Below are positions 44,234-54,039 of a stretch of DNA of 64,000 nucleotides, in pieces (positions within the stretch are counted from its first letter, which is position 1; each line of letters starts with the position of its first letter). The position numbers and the translations under genes are program-made. The stretch comes from Verrucomicrobiia bacterium (GTDB lineage Bacteria; Verrucomicrobiota; Verrucomicrobiia; Limisphaerales; DASXHY01): contig DASPIL010000058.1 of the NCBI GenBank assembly GCA_035629175.1, positions 62,001 through 126,000 of the forward strand, read 5' to 3'. The notes beneath the pieces were generated by a model. The model ran no database searches and was not told where the DNA came from. It saw nothing but the letters and a program-made list of their open reading frames with translations.

Positions 44234-47200
44234 GTCGAAAAGGCCGCCTCACCGGCTGCAAGGCCGTTGGTCTGCAATGAAACCAGATGGGCAATCCCGG
44301 TCAGCCTGTCACGAACGTAAACATCGCGCGTGGTGTTCGCATCCCCGGCTGCAAGATTCGTCGCGGTGCTGAAGAAAGCCACAAACCGCCCGTCATGGCT
44401 GATCACCGGGACGCCCGAATCGCCGCTCGCGGTTCCCGTTCCCGAACTATTGCCGCTGACCAGCGTCACGGAGCCACTTGTCACATCCCGAAGAAACACG
44501 TCGGTCAACTGGTTGAGGTCATTCGTCGCCTGTTCGTTCGCCTCCGTGCTGAATGCAATGTAGCGTCCGTCCCGGCTTAACACGGCTTCGAACGCGGAGC
44601 GGGACGGCGTGGACGACGCAATGGCGCTGACGATCGAAAGCGAATTCGACGACGCCGCGTAAACAAAAACATCCATCTCCATGTTGTTTCCGTCGCCAAA
44701 CGCCAGGTTGCCGGACTGCGATTGAAACGTCACGACCTGCCCGTTGCCGCTGATGAGCGGATCCATCGAGTAACGATTTCCACTGCGCAGATGGCCAGGC
44801 TCATGGCTGATGAATGTCGTGACGCCGGTTTGAAGATCGCGAACGTAAATCTGCGAGTAGGCAAAGGTCGTGGATGCTTGGTAACCCGGCACCAGGTCCG
44901 TCGCTTCGCTTTCAAACGCCGCATGGCGCCCATCCTCGCTGATCGCCGGATCAAACGAATCATCATTGCCGCTGAAGGACCCAATCGAATTGACGCTGAT
45001 GAGGAGGTTGGAACCGGTCACGCGGTCGTAACGGTAAGCATTCCAACGTCCCGAAAACCCACCCGAGGACACGATGTTCCCCGCCCGGCTGTCGAATCCA
45101 ATATAGCGGCCGTCGCGGGTCATGGAGGCAAATCGCGATTCCTGATTACCTGCCCCTGTTCCCGTGGCATTGCGCGAAACCAGTGTTGTCGTGCCCGTTT
45201 GAAGATCGCGAAGGAACACGTCGTCCGCATTGTTCGAATCGTTCGTAGTCAGGTTCGAAGCATCGCTTTGGAATGCGACATAACGTCCGTCCGCGCTCAG
45301 TGCCATCACGAGCGACGCCGCGTTGCCCAGCTGGTTCGTAATCCCCCGACTCACGAGCACGGTTGTTCCCGTTTCAAGATTGCGGGCGAAGACATCCCAG
45401 GTGTTGTTCGTGTCTCCCGGGGCGAGGTCGCCAGCCATGCTGTGGAACACCACCACCATTCCATTCGAGCTGACGAGCGGATGGGCCGAATTTCCGTTTG
45501 CCCCGACGCCGTTTGTGTTCACTGACACGAGCGTCGTTGTGTTGTTCGTCAGATTGCGCACGAAGATGTCGGGGAACCCGTTCCCATCGTTTCCCACCAG
45601 GTTCGTGGAGACGCTGGCAAACGCGATGAATCGCCCGTTCGCGCTCAGGACGGGATCCTCAGAAGTGCTGTTGCCGGGACCCGAACCCGAACTGTTGACG
45701 CTGATCAAGCTCGTCGTCCCCGCTTGCCGGTCGCGCATGAACACGTCGCCTGTTTTGTTGGTATCGCCAGCGACAAGGTTGGACGCAAAGCTTTGAAACA
45801 CGACAAAGCGGCCATCATCGGAAACGTCCGCGCCTTCAGAATTTCCGGTTCCCGCCGCGCCCCCGTCCGCACTGATGCTGACGAGGTGATTCGAACCGGT
45901 CTGTCGGTCATGCAGAAACAAGTCGCGGACATCATTTGTCTTCAAGTCCGAAAGATTCGGCGGATACGCCAGGAACGCCACGAATCTGCCGTCGGGTGTC
46001 ATGTCGGCCAGCGTGGATTCCTCGAGGAAGAAGCCTGAATTCTCGAAGCTCGCAGTGATGCGTCGCGGCACGCCATCCGCAACCCGATTAACCGTTGACA
46101 GCGCGCCAAAATCGTCGTCCGCAATCTCGATGTCGGTGCGCGATGGACTGATGGGAGAACCCTGGCCCAACAACGCGGCGCCGCCGGTTGGATTTGATAA
46201 AACCAGGCGGAACAGCTCATTGCACTCACCCTGCATGTCGTTTGTGATCGGAATGGCGATGGTCGATTGCGTCTGGCCGTTCGTAAAGGTGAGCGTCCCC
46301 GTTATCTGTGTGTAATCGCCGGGCGCTGCCGCCTCAAAGGGCGATGTCGAGTATTGCACCGTGACAACGCCATTGCTTCCGCTCTCGCGCGTCACCATCA
46401 CCACCGCCGGTCCTGCAGGCTCCCGAACATACAGGTTCGGCTTGAGTGACAAGATGCCTGGCCCCGGAGTCACGACTGTCGTAATGATCACGGTGTTGTT
46501 CAAGGTGTTGGTGTCGATCCCCAACAAACCGCCCCCGATGATAAAGCGAGATTGGTTCGTGCCCAGCTGCATTGGAATTGCTGAAACCGTCGCTTTCACG
46601 CCCTGCCCCGCGGGCAAGGTTCCAAGGCGCCATTGCACCGTTGCACGATCTCCCACGTGCGAATTGACGAACGTTCCCGGACCGGACGCAGTGGCATCCG
46701 CAAACCCGCGCCCCGACGAGTTCCAACCAGGATAGATGAAGGCGACAACATTTGATGCAGTGTCCCCTCCCAGGTTCGTCACGGTGGCCGTCAAGGTAAT
46801 GGGCTGGCCAGCGACCACCGGATCGGGCGAATCGTTTAAAGCCACCTGCAGGTTGAACATTCCCGCAACCGTGGATGCCTGGGCCGTATTATTAGCGGGC
46901 ACATGATCAACCTGGTCGGCAATTGCAACCACCTGGCTTGCGTTTTGTCCCGCCACGTGCAGGCTCGCCGTTACTGCGAGGGTCGCGCGCGTCCCCGCAT
47001 TCATTGAGCCGAGTTGAAACACCACGACGCCCCCGCTGTGCGATGCCGAACCTTGCGAGTTGGTCGCCGATACAAACACGGCGCCAGCCGGCAATGTGTT
47101 GGTGACGCGCACATTCGTCGCGTTGAAAGGGCCGCCGTTCGTGACGGTGATCAGGTAAGTCATCGGGAGCCCGAGCCGCACTGGATCCGGCGCGTCCTGC

Positions 47201-49113
47201 AGTGTCACCGCAAGCTCGACACTGGCGGGGGGCACGAGCGGCGCGCAGGCACTGAACTCAGACGTGTTTCCGAACTCGTCTGTGGCGGTTGCAGTCACTA
47301 CATCCCCTGCCGACACAACAGCCGGGAATGTGCACGTGAAGTTCGCGTTTCCAGCTGCGTCGGTCGTGATGTTGGTCGCACCGAAAAGCAACTTGCCCTC
47401 TCCGTATCCGTTCACCGGGTTGCAACCCGGGCTGCTGAAGAATTCCAGCCGATAGGTGCGACTCGGTTTACTGTTGAAGCTTCCTGCCACTGAGCCGGAG
47501 CCGGGTCCCGCAACGCCATAGCTCAACACGGGAAAATTCTGCCGGAAATTCGCGCCAGAGTCGGCGTCGGCAGCGTCATTCGCCGTCGCGCCAGCCGAAT
47601 CAACGTCGATTCCAAGCCCGGCATTCTCGAAGATTGAATTACCCAGGATGGAGTTGTTCGTGCCCGTGAGGACGGCCACGCCCGCAGAGGTGTTGAATGC
47701 GATGAGATTGCCAGCGCCAGGGGTTGCGCCACCCACCCGGTTGAAGCGCGCGTTGGAAGTAATGTTTATGCCGTGGCCATTATTGCGCACCTGAAGCGTT
47801 CCCGTGGCGTCAGTGCCAATCCGGTTTCCCTGGACAACGACATTTGTGGCAGCGGCGCCAGAAATATCGACGCCGTTATTCCCGTTGCCCGAAATAAGGT
47901 TCCCCGCGCCAGGCTCGATCCCACCGATCCACGTGTTGGCGACGAGGACGCTGATGCCGCGAGTGGCGTTTGCCACGGCCACCGAACCCCCGGCGTCTGT
48001 TCCGATGTAATTGCCCTGAATCACGGTGTTGGTTGCGGGACCTACCCATGTGGAAACCAGAATCCCGATTCCTCCGTTGCCCGAGATGACGTTTCGCGCA
48101 GCCGCCGTAGTTCCGCCAATCATCGTGTCACGAGCGCCGCTCACGTTCACTCCCTGTCCATTCGGCACGGCTGCGGTGCCATTGAGGCTCAGCCCGATGT
48201 AATTGCCCACGATCAGATTGGCCCGGGCGCCATCGTCCTGGAGCCGCACACCGTACGTGTTGTTTCCTGCAATGACATTCCGGGCGGCGGCGATGGTTCC
48301 TCCGATCCGATTGCTGGCGGAGTTGGCGATATCCACGCCCGCGTAAAAGTTTCCTGAATCAACCGTTCCACCCGGGTCGAGCCCTATAAGACAACCTTCA
48401 ACGACGTTCCACCCACCGCCGCTGATGGTGACGCCACTCCCACTGTTGCCGGAAAGAACATTGCGGGCGGATGGCGTCGTGCCGCCAATCCGGCAATAAA
48501 GGCTGCCGGAAATTTGCACCCCGGAATTCCAGTTCTCCCATTCCTCGTTGTTCGGACCGATTCCAATGACGCAGCCCTCAACGACGCCGTTTGTGGCCAC
48601 TGCGGAAATTGCGATGCCATCCCGGCGGAAGTTGAAGATGTTTAATCCGCGGATTGTGCAATTAGGCGCCTGCAGGCGAAGCCCGTCCGTGTTGGCACCG
48701 GCGTTGGTTCCATTGAGCGAAATTTTGACAGCCGCATTGAAGCCGTCAGGCAGGGAATTCATCACAGCCCCGGGCTGGCTGTAACCGTCGATCAGGACCG
48801 AATTAGTGATCGCAGGAAGGGCGGCGGATGGGGAGATGGTATGCGGCCCAGCGCCGGCGATGCTGAAGGAGATCGTGTCAAACGCGGCAGACGCGTTCGA
48901 ATCGAGCACGGCTTGCAGCAATGAACCCGGGCCAGATGCGTTGGTGTTCGTCACGGAGAACGTGGCGGCCTGCACGGTCGACGCCGAAAACACCACCACC
49001 AGCATCAGCTTGTGCAGCCGGGAGAGGCCGCCACCGCGGTGCTTTGTTCCGCGGGCGTTCACGACCGGGGAAATAACTGCCGGGAACTTGGGAGAGTTTG
49101 TTGCTGACTTCAT
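44230..49113 (-). CDS. Giant secreted beta-helix/DUF11/Calx-beta/propeller protein, truncated by frameshift
   Basis: This 1,627-residue frame starts with a basic N terminus and a signal (KLMLVVVFSASTVQAA). Domains in order are a right-handed beta-helix with many N-V-I-S-G-N repeats (about 50-540), an Ig-like stretch, two DUF11 domains (about 640-890), a Calx-beta domain (about 895-1005) and the first part of a PD40/TolB-like propeller (SADGRFVAFxS repeats, 1020-1627). The frame stops at 44230 inside a repeat. The missing propeller, a third DUF11 and the C-terminal module lie in the adjacent frame 42620-44233. The full product would be about 2,160 residues. A surface or matrix role is likely. 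No catalytic residues are recognised. Confidence 0.85.
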   Translation of the reverse strand: MKSATNSPKFPAVISPVVNARGTKHRGGGLSRLHKLMLVVVFSASTVQAATFSVTNTNASGPGSLLQAVLDSNASAAFDTISFSIAGAGPHTISPSAALPAITNSVLIDGYSQPGAVMNSLPDGFNAAVKISLNGTNAGANTDGLRLQAPNCTIRGLNIFNFRRDGIAISAVATNGVVEGCVIGIGPNNEEWENWNSGVQISGSLYCRIGGTTPSARNVLSGNSGSGVTISGGGWNVVEGCLIGLDPGGTVDSGNFYAGVDIANSASNRIGGTIAAARNVIAGNNTYGVRLQDDGARANLIVGNYIGLSLNGTAAVPNGQGVNVSGARDTMIGGTTAAARNVISGNGGIGILVSTWVGPATNTVIQGNYIGTDAGGSVAVANATRGISVLVANTWIGGIEPGAGNLISGNGNNGVDISGAAATNVVVQGNRIGTDATGTLQVRNNGHGINITSNARFNRVGGATPGAGNLIAFNTSAGVAVLTGTNNSILGNSIFENAGLGIDVDSAGATANDAADADSGANFRQNFPVLSYGVAGPGSGSVAGSFNSKPSRTYRLEFFSSPGCNPVNGYGEGKLLFGATNITTDAAGNANFTCTFPAVVSAGDVVTATATDEFGNTSEFSACAPLVPPASVELAVTLQDAPDPVRLGLPMTYLITVTNGGPFNATNVRVTNTLPAGAVFVSATNSQGSASHSGGVVVFQLGSMNAGTRATLAVTASLHVAGQNASQVVAIADQVDHVPANNTAQASTVAGMFNLQVALNDSPDPVVAGQPITLTATVTNLGGDTASNVVAFIYPGWNSSGRGFADATASGPGTFVNSHVGDRATVQWRLGTLPAGQGVKATVSAIPMQLGTNQSRFIIGGGLLGIDTNTLNNTVIITTVVTPGPGILSLKPNLYVREPAGPAVVMVTRESGSNGVVTVQYSTSPFEAAAPGDYTQITGTLTFTNGQTQSTIAIPITNDMQGECNELFRLVLSNPTGGAALLGQGSPISPSRTDIEIADDDFGALSTVNRVADGVPRRITASFENSGFFLEESTLADMTPDGRFVAFLAYPPNLSDLKTNDVRDLFLHDRQTGSNHLVSISADGGAAGTGNSEGADVSDDGRFVVFQSFASNLVAGDTNKTGDVFMRDRQAGTTSLISVNSSGSGPGNSTSEDPVLSANGRFIAFASVSTNLVGNDGNGFPDIFVRNLTNNTTTLVSVNTNGVGANGNSAHPLVSSNGMVVVFHSMAGDLAPGDTNNTWDVFARNLETGTTVLVSRGITNQLGNAASLVMALSADGRYVAFQSDASNLTTNDSNNADDVFLRDLQTGTTTLVSRNATGTGAGNQESRFASMTRDGRYIGFDSRAGNIVSSGGFSGRWNAYRYDRVTGSNLLISVNSIGSFSGNDDSFDPAISEDGRHAAFESEATDLVPGYQASTTFAYSQIYVRDLQTGVTTFISHEPGHLRSGNRYSMDPLISGNGQVVTFQSQSGNLAFGDGNNMEMDVFVYAASSNSLSIVSAIASSTPSRSAFEAVLSRDGRYIAFSTEANEQATNDLNQLTDVFLRDVTSGSVTLVSGNSSGTGTASGDSGVPVISHDGRFVAFFSTATNLAAGDANTTRDVYVRDRLTGIAHLVSLQTNGLAAGEAAFST

Positions 49114-49299
49114 GGAAATGCGAGCTGGGGTGCGGAGGGAAGCTCCGCGTGAGCAGATCGTGTGGAACGCAGCGATGCTGAAATCTTCGCGCGGTTATGT
49201 CAAGAAACCCTTTGTTGAAGCAATCTATCGCATCCCGCTTTCAAGGAGCCGATTTCTTGCGTGCGTTGCTGAACCCGTAAACGTATCTTCCGCTCCCTC

Positions 49300-50517
49300 A
49301 TGGCCATTGTTAAACCATTTGCGGCACTGCGTCCCAAGCCGGAACTTGCGGCTCAAATTTGCGAGTTGCCTTACGACGTGATGTCTTCTGAGGAAGCGCG
49401 CCAGCTCGCGGCGGGAAACCCATTGAGCTTCCTGCATGTCAGCAAACCGGAAATCGATCTGCCGCCCGGCACGGATCTGTACTCGAATGCCGTGTATGCG
49501 AAAGGAAAGGAAAATTTCTCGCGGCTCATTTCGGAAGGCGCTTTGCGCCAGGATCCAAAGCCCTGCTTCTATATTTACCGGCAGATCATGGGCAGGCACG
49601 CGCAACTCGGGATCGTCGCTGCTGCGAGTTGCGAAGAATACCTCAAGGGCGTGATCAAGAAACATGAGTTCACCCGTCCGGACAAAGAAGACGATCGGGT
49701 GCGCCACATCGAAACTTTGGAATCACAAACGGGCCCTGTATTCCTCACGTACAGGGCCGTGCCCTCGCTCGATGCTCTCATTTCCAGAATCGTCGCCACG
49801 GCCCCGGCAATCGATTTCACCGCGGCAGACGGGGTTCGACACACGTCCTGGACGATCGACGGCAGCGAGGATGTGAAGGTGATTGAATCGGAGTTTGCCA
49901 AACTTCCCGCGCTGTACATCGCGGACGGACATCATCGCAGCGCTGCCGCAGCGCGCGTTTATCAGAGTCGAAAGGGAGCTGGTCACAGCGGATCCTTCCT
50001 CGCCGTCATTTTCCCGCACAACCAGATGCAGATCCTGCCGTACAACCGCGTGCTCAAGGATTTGAACGGCCTTTCAGCGGAAGGATTGCTGGCGAAGCTC
50101 GATTCCATTTTCACCATCCATCCCAGCGCATCCCCTGCCCCGACCCATAAACATGAGGTCGCATTGTTTCTCACCGGCAAGTGGCACACGCTGCATTTCC
50201 GCCCGCATTTTGCTTCGGCATCGGATCCCATCGAAAAACTCGACGTGACCCTGCTTCAGAGATTCGTGCTGGATCCAATCTTCGGCATCAACGATCCAAG
50301 GACGAGCACGCGGATTAATTTTGTTGGCGGAATTCGTGGCACAGGCGAGTTGGAAAAACTCGTGAACAGCGGCGAGTACGCCTGCGCGTTCTCGATGTTT
50401 CCCACGAGCATTGAAGATCTTATGACCATCGCCGACGCAGGCGGCATCATGCCGCCGAAGAGCACATGGTTTGAACCGAAGCTCCGCGACGCCATGTTTT
50501 GTCACATGATTGCCTGA
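49300..50517 (+). CDS. DUF1015 family protein
   Basis: This is a 405-residue cytoplasmic protein of the DUF1015 family. It opens with MAIVKPFAALRPKPELAAQI and LPYDVMSSEEARQLA, and carries the conserved FYIYRQ, RTRPDKEDDR-like acidic stretch and LYIADGHHRSAAAARVY, the best-known motif of the family. The C-terminal half includes DPIFGINDPRTSTRINFVGG and a final GGIMPPKSTWFEPKLRDAM. Family members are widespread but their function is not firmly assigned. It is divergent from the giant secreted protein and stands alone. Confidence 0.88.
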   Translation: MAIVKPFAALRPKPELAAQICELPYDVMSSEEARQLAAGNPLSFLHVSKPEIDLPPGTDLYSNAVYAKGKENFSRLISEGALRQDPKPCFYIYRQIMGRHAQLGIVAAASCEEYLKGVIKKHEFTRPDKEDDRVRHIETLESQTGPVFLTYRAVPSLDALISRIVATAPAIDFTAADGVRHTSWTIDGSEDVKVIESEFAKLPALYIADGHHRSAAAARVYQSRKGAGHSGSFLAVIFPHNQMQILPYNRVLKDLNGLSAEGLLAKLDSIFTIHPSASPAPTHKHEVALFLTGKWHTLHFRPHFASASDPIEKLDVTLLQRFVLDPIFGINDPRTSTRINFVGGIRGTGELEKLVNSGEYACAFSMFPTSIEDLMTIADAGGIMPPKSTWFEPKLRDAMFCHMIA

Positions 50518-50726
50518 CGCCGCGAATCCTCCACGAGTGGTGCAACTCACGCCACACGTCTTCAAGTCGGCGCTCGGAAGCGCGGCGTTCACACCGCTTA
50601 ACGTCGGGAATGGGATGCGGGTATGCTATTGTAGTTCGACCAGTCCGCGAAGGTTTGCCGCGGAAATAGGCTGAAGCCCGCGGTCCAGAAAGCAGTCTTT
50701 CGTAGCATGAAGCGCTCGGGCTGGTT

Positions 50727-51164
50727 TCAGCCGAGGTGAGAAACATGCACCCCGCCCCAATGCTCGCTCAGATACTCTGCAACGAGCCGTCTGTGGCAGT
50801 GATGCGGTTTGTCTTCACTGCACAGAAGGCATCCCTCTGAAATAATCTCTTTCGGGATCGAGTGTTCGACGCGGCGTTGTTTAATCAGGCGAAGGAATTG
50901 AACCTCATAGGCTTCCCAGCCCCCTTTGCGCTTTCGGTAATCGTCGAGCATCTCCTGCGTGGGCGCCAATTCAGGCAGGTGGACGTAATCCATTCCACAG
51001 ATTTCTTTGACGAAGAACTTCAAGTCGTCACGCTTCGCAAATCCGGCCAGTTGGGAACTGTTGTTCAGTCGAACATCCACAATCCGCTTCGCGCCGGAAC
51101 GCCGCAGCGTGTCGAAAAACTCCTGAGCGGATTTCCTTGTGAACCCTATCGTGTAAAGCTTCAT
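50727..51164 (-). CDS. DUF488 family protein
   Basis: This 145-residue protein has the DUF488 pattern: MKLYTIGFTRKSAQEFFDTL, RIVDVRLNNSSQLAGFAKRD, VHLPELAPTQEMLDDYRKRK and the C-terminal LLCSEDKPHHCHRRLVAEYL with the conserved Cys-His cluster. The function of the family is unknown. Some relatives are linked to nucleic acid metabolism. The ATG at 51164 is preferred to 51191 because the family begins at MKLYTIGF. Confidence 0.9.
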   Translation of the reverse strand: MKLYTIGFTRKSAQEFFDTLRRSGAKRIVDVRLNNSSQLAGFAKRDDLKFFVKEICGMDYVHLPELAPTQEMLDDYRKRKGGWEAYEVQFLRLIKQRRVEHSIPKEIISEGCLLCSEDKPHHCHRRLVAEYLSEHWGGVHVSHLG

Positions 51165-51311
51165 GGCAAGTTCACCCGAAACATGGCGCATGCATCGTCA
51201 ACCAAACAAGCAGCAATGCCTTTCAATGGGAACCTCAAAAGGAAGCCATGGACGTAGGCGAAAAGGAGAGTTGCCTGCTGACACAGTGGCCGCAACGTTC
51301 TACCGTTTGTC

Positions 51312-52211
51312 ATGCCGGCCGAACGGCTGAAAAGAAGTCTGCGGGCAACCTTCACCGGTCTGGCCGCCAACACAGCACTCGCAGTGTCGAAGCTGCTTGC
51401 AGGAATTTTTGGCCATTCGCACGCGCTGATTGCCGACGCCGTGGAATCGTTTGCGGATATTTTCAGCTCGCTGGTGGTCTGGCGCGGCCTTGTCATCGCA
51501 GCGGAACCCGCCGACGAAGATCATCCCTACGGCCACGGCAAAGCAGAACCGATTGCGACCGCCGTTGTTTCCGCCATGCTGCTCGTCGCAGCACTTTGGA
51601 TTGTTGTTCAATCCATTCGCGAAATCGCCACCCCGCATTCCACACCCGCACCCTTCACCCTCGTGGTTCTGTTTGCGGTCATGCTGATCAAAGAAGGACT
51701 GTTCCGCTACGCACTTCGTGAATCTGCTTTCACGGAAAGCCAGGCTGTTGCCAGTGACGCCTGGCATCATCGCAGCGATGCGATTACATCCCTGGCAGCG
51801 GCCATCGGAATCGGAATCGCACTGGCGGGCGGGCAAGGTTACGAGGCCGCCGATGACTGGGCGGCGCTGGTGGCGGCGGGAGTCATTGCCGTGAATGGCG
51901 TCAGGCTGTTGCGCCCGGCGCTGAACGAATTGATGGACCGCACACCCGACCGCGACATGGTTCAGCGCATCCGGCACATTGCGAAATGTTGCACGGATGT
52001 CGTGGACGTGGAGAAATGTTTTGTCCGCAAAATGGGTTACCATTATTTCGTGGATATGCACGTCGAAGTCGACCCGCAGATGACAGTGATCCGCTCGCAC
52101 GAAATTGCGCATCAGGTGAAGGATCTCGTGCGCAGGGAAATCCCTGCAGTTTCAGACGTGCTTGTTCACATTGAACCCGCGCATGCACCCCGAACCCCGG
52201 CCGATTCGTGA
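51312..52211 (+). CDS. Cation diffusion facilitator (CDF) transporter
   Basis: This is an inner-membrane metal/proton antiporter of 299 residues. Metal-binding acids sit in HALIADAVESFADIFSS (helix 2) and in SDAWHHRSDAITSLAAAIG (helix 5), and the DHPYGHGKAEPIAT loop follows helix 2. The C-terminal cytoplasmic domain (VEKCFVRKMGYHYFVDMHVE) is the ferredoxin-like dimerisation fold. The exported metal, usually Zn, Fe or Mn, cannot be told from sequence. The stop overlaps the next gene (GTGA), so they are translationally coupled. Confidence 0.93.
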   Translation: MPAERLKRSLRATFTGLAANTALAVSKLLAGIFGHSHALIADAVESFADIFSSLVVWRGLVIAAEPADEDHPYGHGKAEPIATAVVSAMLLVAALWIVVQSIREIATPHSTPAPFTLVVLFAVMLIKEGLFRYALRESAFTESQAVASDAWHHRSDAITSLAAAIGIGIALAGGQGYEAADDWAALVAAGVIAVNGVRLLRPALNELMDRTPDRDMVQRIRHIAKCCTDVVDVEKCFVRKMGYHYFVDMHVEVDPQMTVIRSHEIAHQVKDLVRREIPAVSDVLVHIEPAHAPRTPADS

Positions 52212-53050
52212 TCGACGTGCCTGAATTCAAAGGCTGGGCGAAGCCGGGTCCCGCTGCCCCGGGTCGCGCCGCGGCTATGGCGCCTGAACCGCATGAAACC
52301 CTCGACGCCATCAGCGGCCACTTCCGCTTGTTTCAACTTCGCGAAGGCCACCGTTTCTCCACCGACGACATCCTGGTGGCGTGGTACGGCACGAGTTGGT
52401 GTCCCACCGCGCGCACCGCGCTTGACCTCGGCAGCGGCATTGGAACTGTGGGGATGATTTCGGCCTGGCGCCTCCCGGGAGCACGCTTCGTCAGTGTCGA
52501 AGCCCAGTCCGACAGCGTGGCACTCGCGCGCAAGTCCGCGCGTTATAACGGGCTGGAAAGCCGTTACGAAATTCGAGAAGGGGATTTCCGCGATCCCGGA
52601 GTAATTCGCGCCGACGAAAAATTCGATCTCATCACGGGCAGCCCGCCCTATTTTCCGCAAGAAGCCGGTGTCAAGAGCGAGCATTCGCAACGGCTCGCGT
52701 GCCGCTTCGAATTGCGTGGGACGATTGCAGACTATTGTGCGGCGGCATCGCGGCACCTTGCGCGCGGCGGCTGGTTCGCCTGTGTATTTCCGTTTGAACC
52801 TTCGCAAAGAGCGCGCGTCGCCGCAGGGGCGAAAGATGCGGGCCTTGCGATCGTCCGCCAGCGCCCGATCGTGTTCCGGGAAGGCGAACCGCCGCTGGTG
52901 GGTTTGTTTGGCATGATGCTCGCCAGCGACCTGCCGGACTGGTTTCGTGAACAAACCTGGACCGAACCGCCGTTGATCATCCGCACGGACAAAGGCGCGA
53001 TACACCCTGAATATTCTGCGATGAAACTCGCGATCGGCTTTCCACCCTGA
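52208..53050 (+). CDS. tRNA1(Val) adenine-N6-methyltransferase-like protein
   Basis: This is a class I SAM-dependent methyltransferase of 280 residues, similar to TrmN6/YfiC, which methylates A37 of tRNA1(Val). Motifs are REGHRFSTDDILVAWYG, the SAM loop LDLGSGIGTVGMI, VSVEAQSDSVALARKSARYN and the catalytic DLITGSPPYF. The last has Ser in place of the Asn of the usual NPPY, which may alter base recognition. It starts with a GTG overlapping the CDF stop, and the HDAC gene follows 7 nt later, so the three form one operon. Confidence 0.85.
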   Translation: MIDVPEFKGWAKPGPAAPGRAAAMAPEPHETLDAISGHFRLFQLREGHRFSTDDILVAWYGTSWCPTARTALDLGSGIGTVGMISAWRLPGARFVSVEAQSDSVALARKSARYNGLESRYEIREGDFRDPGVIRADEKFDLITGSPPYFPQEAGVKSEHSQRLACRFELRGTIADYCAAASRHLARGGWFACVFPFEPSQRARVAAGAKDAGLAIVRQRPIVFREGEPPLVGLFGMMLASDLPDWFREQTWTEPPLIIRTDKGAIHPEYSAMKLAIGFPP

Positions 53051-53057
53051 CCTCCAC

Positions 53058-53930
53058 ATGAGCGACCTGAAGATCATCACTGACGAACAGTGCACGAGTT
53101 ACACATCACCTGGACACCCCGAGAAACCTGTTCGCATCAGCCGCACGCAGGCGAAGTTGCGGGAGCAGACCGAACTGAACCTGGCGTGGGGGACGCCCGG
53201 TGTGGCTAGCGACGAATCCATCCTGCGCGCGCACGCCCCGGAGCTGTTAAAGCGCCTGGAGGAGCCTGTGGCATTTGATGAGGACACGCCGTTTCACCCC
53301 GGGATTTCAGGCCTGGCTCGCGCGTCCGTGGGTGCCGCACTGGAGGGTCTGCGTTGCGCGCGCAATGGCGAGATCGTTTTCAGCCTCATGCGTCCTCCCG
53401 GCCACCATGCCACACGCCGCAAAGCGATGGGCTTTTGTTATCTCAACAACGTCGCCATTGCGGCCCTGGAAGCGCTCGCCACGGGAACCCGCCGCGTTGC
53501 GGTCTTTGATTTCGACGTGCATCACGGAAACGGCACGGAGGATATCCTCGTCAACGAGGCGGGGGCTGCATTCTATTCCATTCATCAGCACCCAGCCTAC
53601 CCTGGAACAGGCGCGATGAACGTTGGCAACAACTGTTTCAACTATCCTTTGCCTGAACAAACCCCGCGCGCGCATTACCGGGAAGTCCTGGCTTCGGCAC
53701 TCGAGGAACTCGGCCGCTTCCAGCCGGAGCTCGTGGCGGTATCCGCTGGATTCGATGCGTATGCGCGTGATCCGCTGGCGCAGGAAACTTTGGAAGCCGA
53801 AGATTTCCACTGGCTCGGCGGTCAGCTGCGCGGGCTTGGCAAGCCGTTGCTCTGCCTGCTTGAAGGCGGCTACAGCCGTGATCTTCCCGGCCTCGTCTTC
53901 GCATTTCTCAAGGGGCTCGCGGGCAAATGA
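53058..53930 (+). CDS. Histone-deacetylase-family amidohydrolase
   Basis: This is a 290-residue zinc amidohydrolase of the HDAC/AcuC/acetylpolyamine amidohydrolase superfamily. The active-site segments are all present: LMRPPGHHATRRKAMGFCYL, FDFDVHHGNGTEDIL with zinc-binding Asp and His, VAVSAGFDAYARDPL and CLLEGGYSRDL. Substrates of bacterial members include acetylated polyamines, acetoin-pathway enzymes and other acetyl-lysine proteins. The target here is unknown. It is the last gene of the CDF-methyltransferase-HDAC run. Confidence 0.92.
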   Translation: MSDLKIITDEQCTSYTSPGHPEKPVRISRTQAKLREQTELNLAWGTPGVASDESILRAHAPELLKRLEEPVAFDEDTPFHPGISGLARASVGAALEGLRCARNGEIVFSLMRPPGHHATRRKAMGFCYLNNVAIAALEALATGTRRVAVFDFDVHHGNGTEDILVNEAGAAFYSIHQHPAYPGTGAMNVGNNCFNYPLPEQTPRAHYREVLASALEELGRFQPELVAVSAGFDAYARDPLAQETLEAEDFHWLGGQLRGLGKPLLCLLEGGYSRDLPGLVFAFLKGLAGK

Positions 53931-54039
53931 CGGCAGGTCGGGGATAACACCCTATTCTTCAGCGAGGGAGCACCGCCAACATGGGACGCCAATGGCGTCA
54001 GGAGCGCGTGCGCGTTCGGCCGCCAGCAAATTAACGCCT

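Noticed and set aside
47600-48640. Regularly spaced repeats resembling a CRISPR array
   Set aside because: These are codon-level repeats of the beta-helix protein (NVISGN units), with variable sequence and no identical 25-40-bp repeats or spacers.
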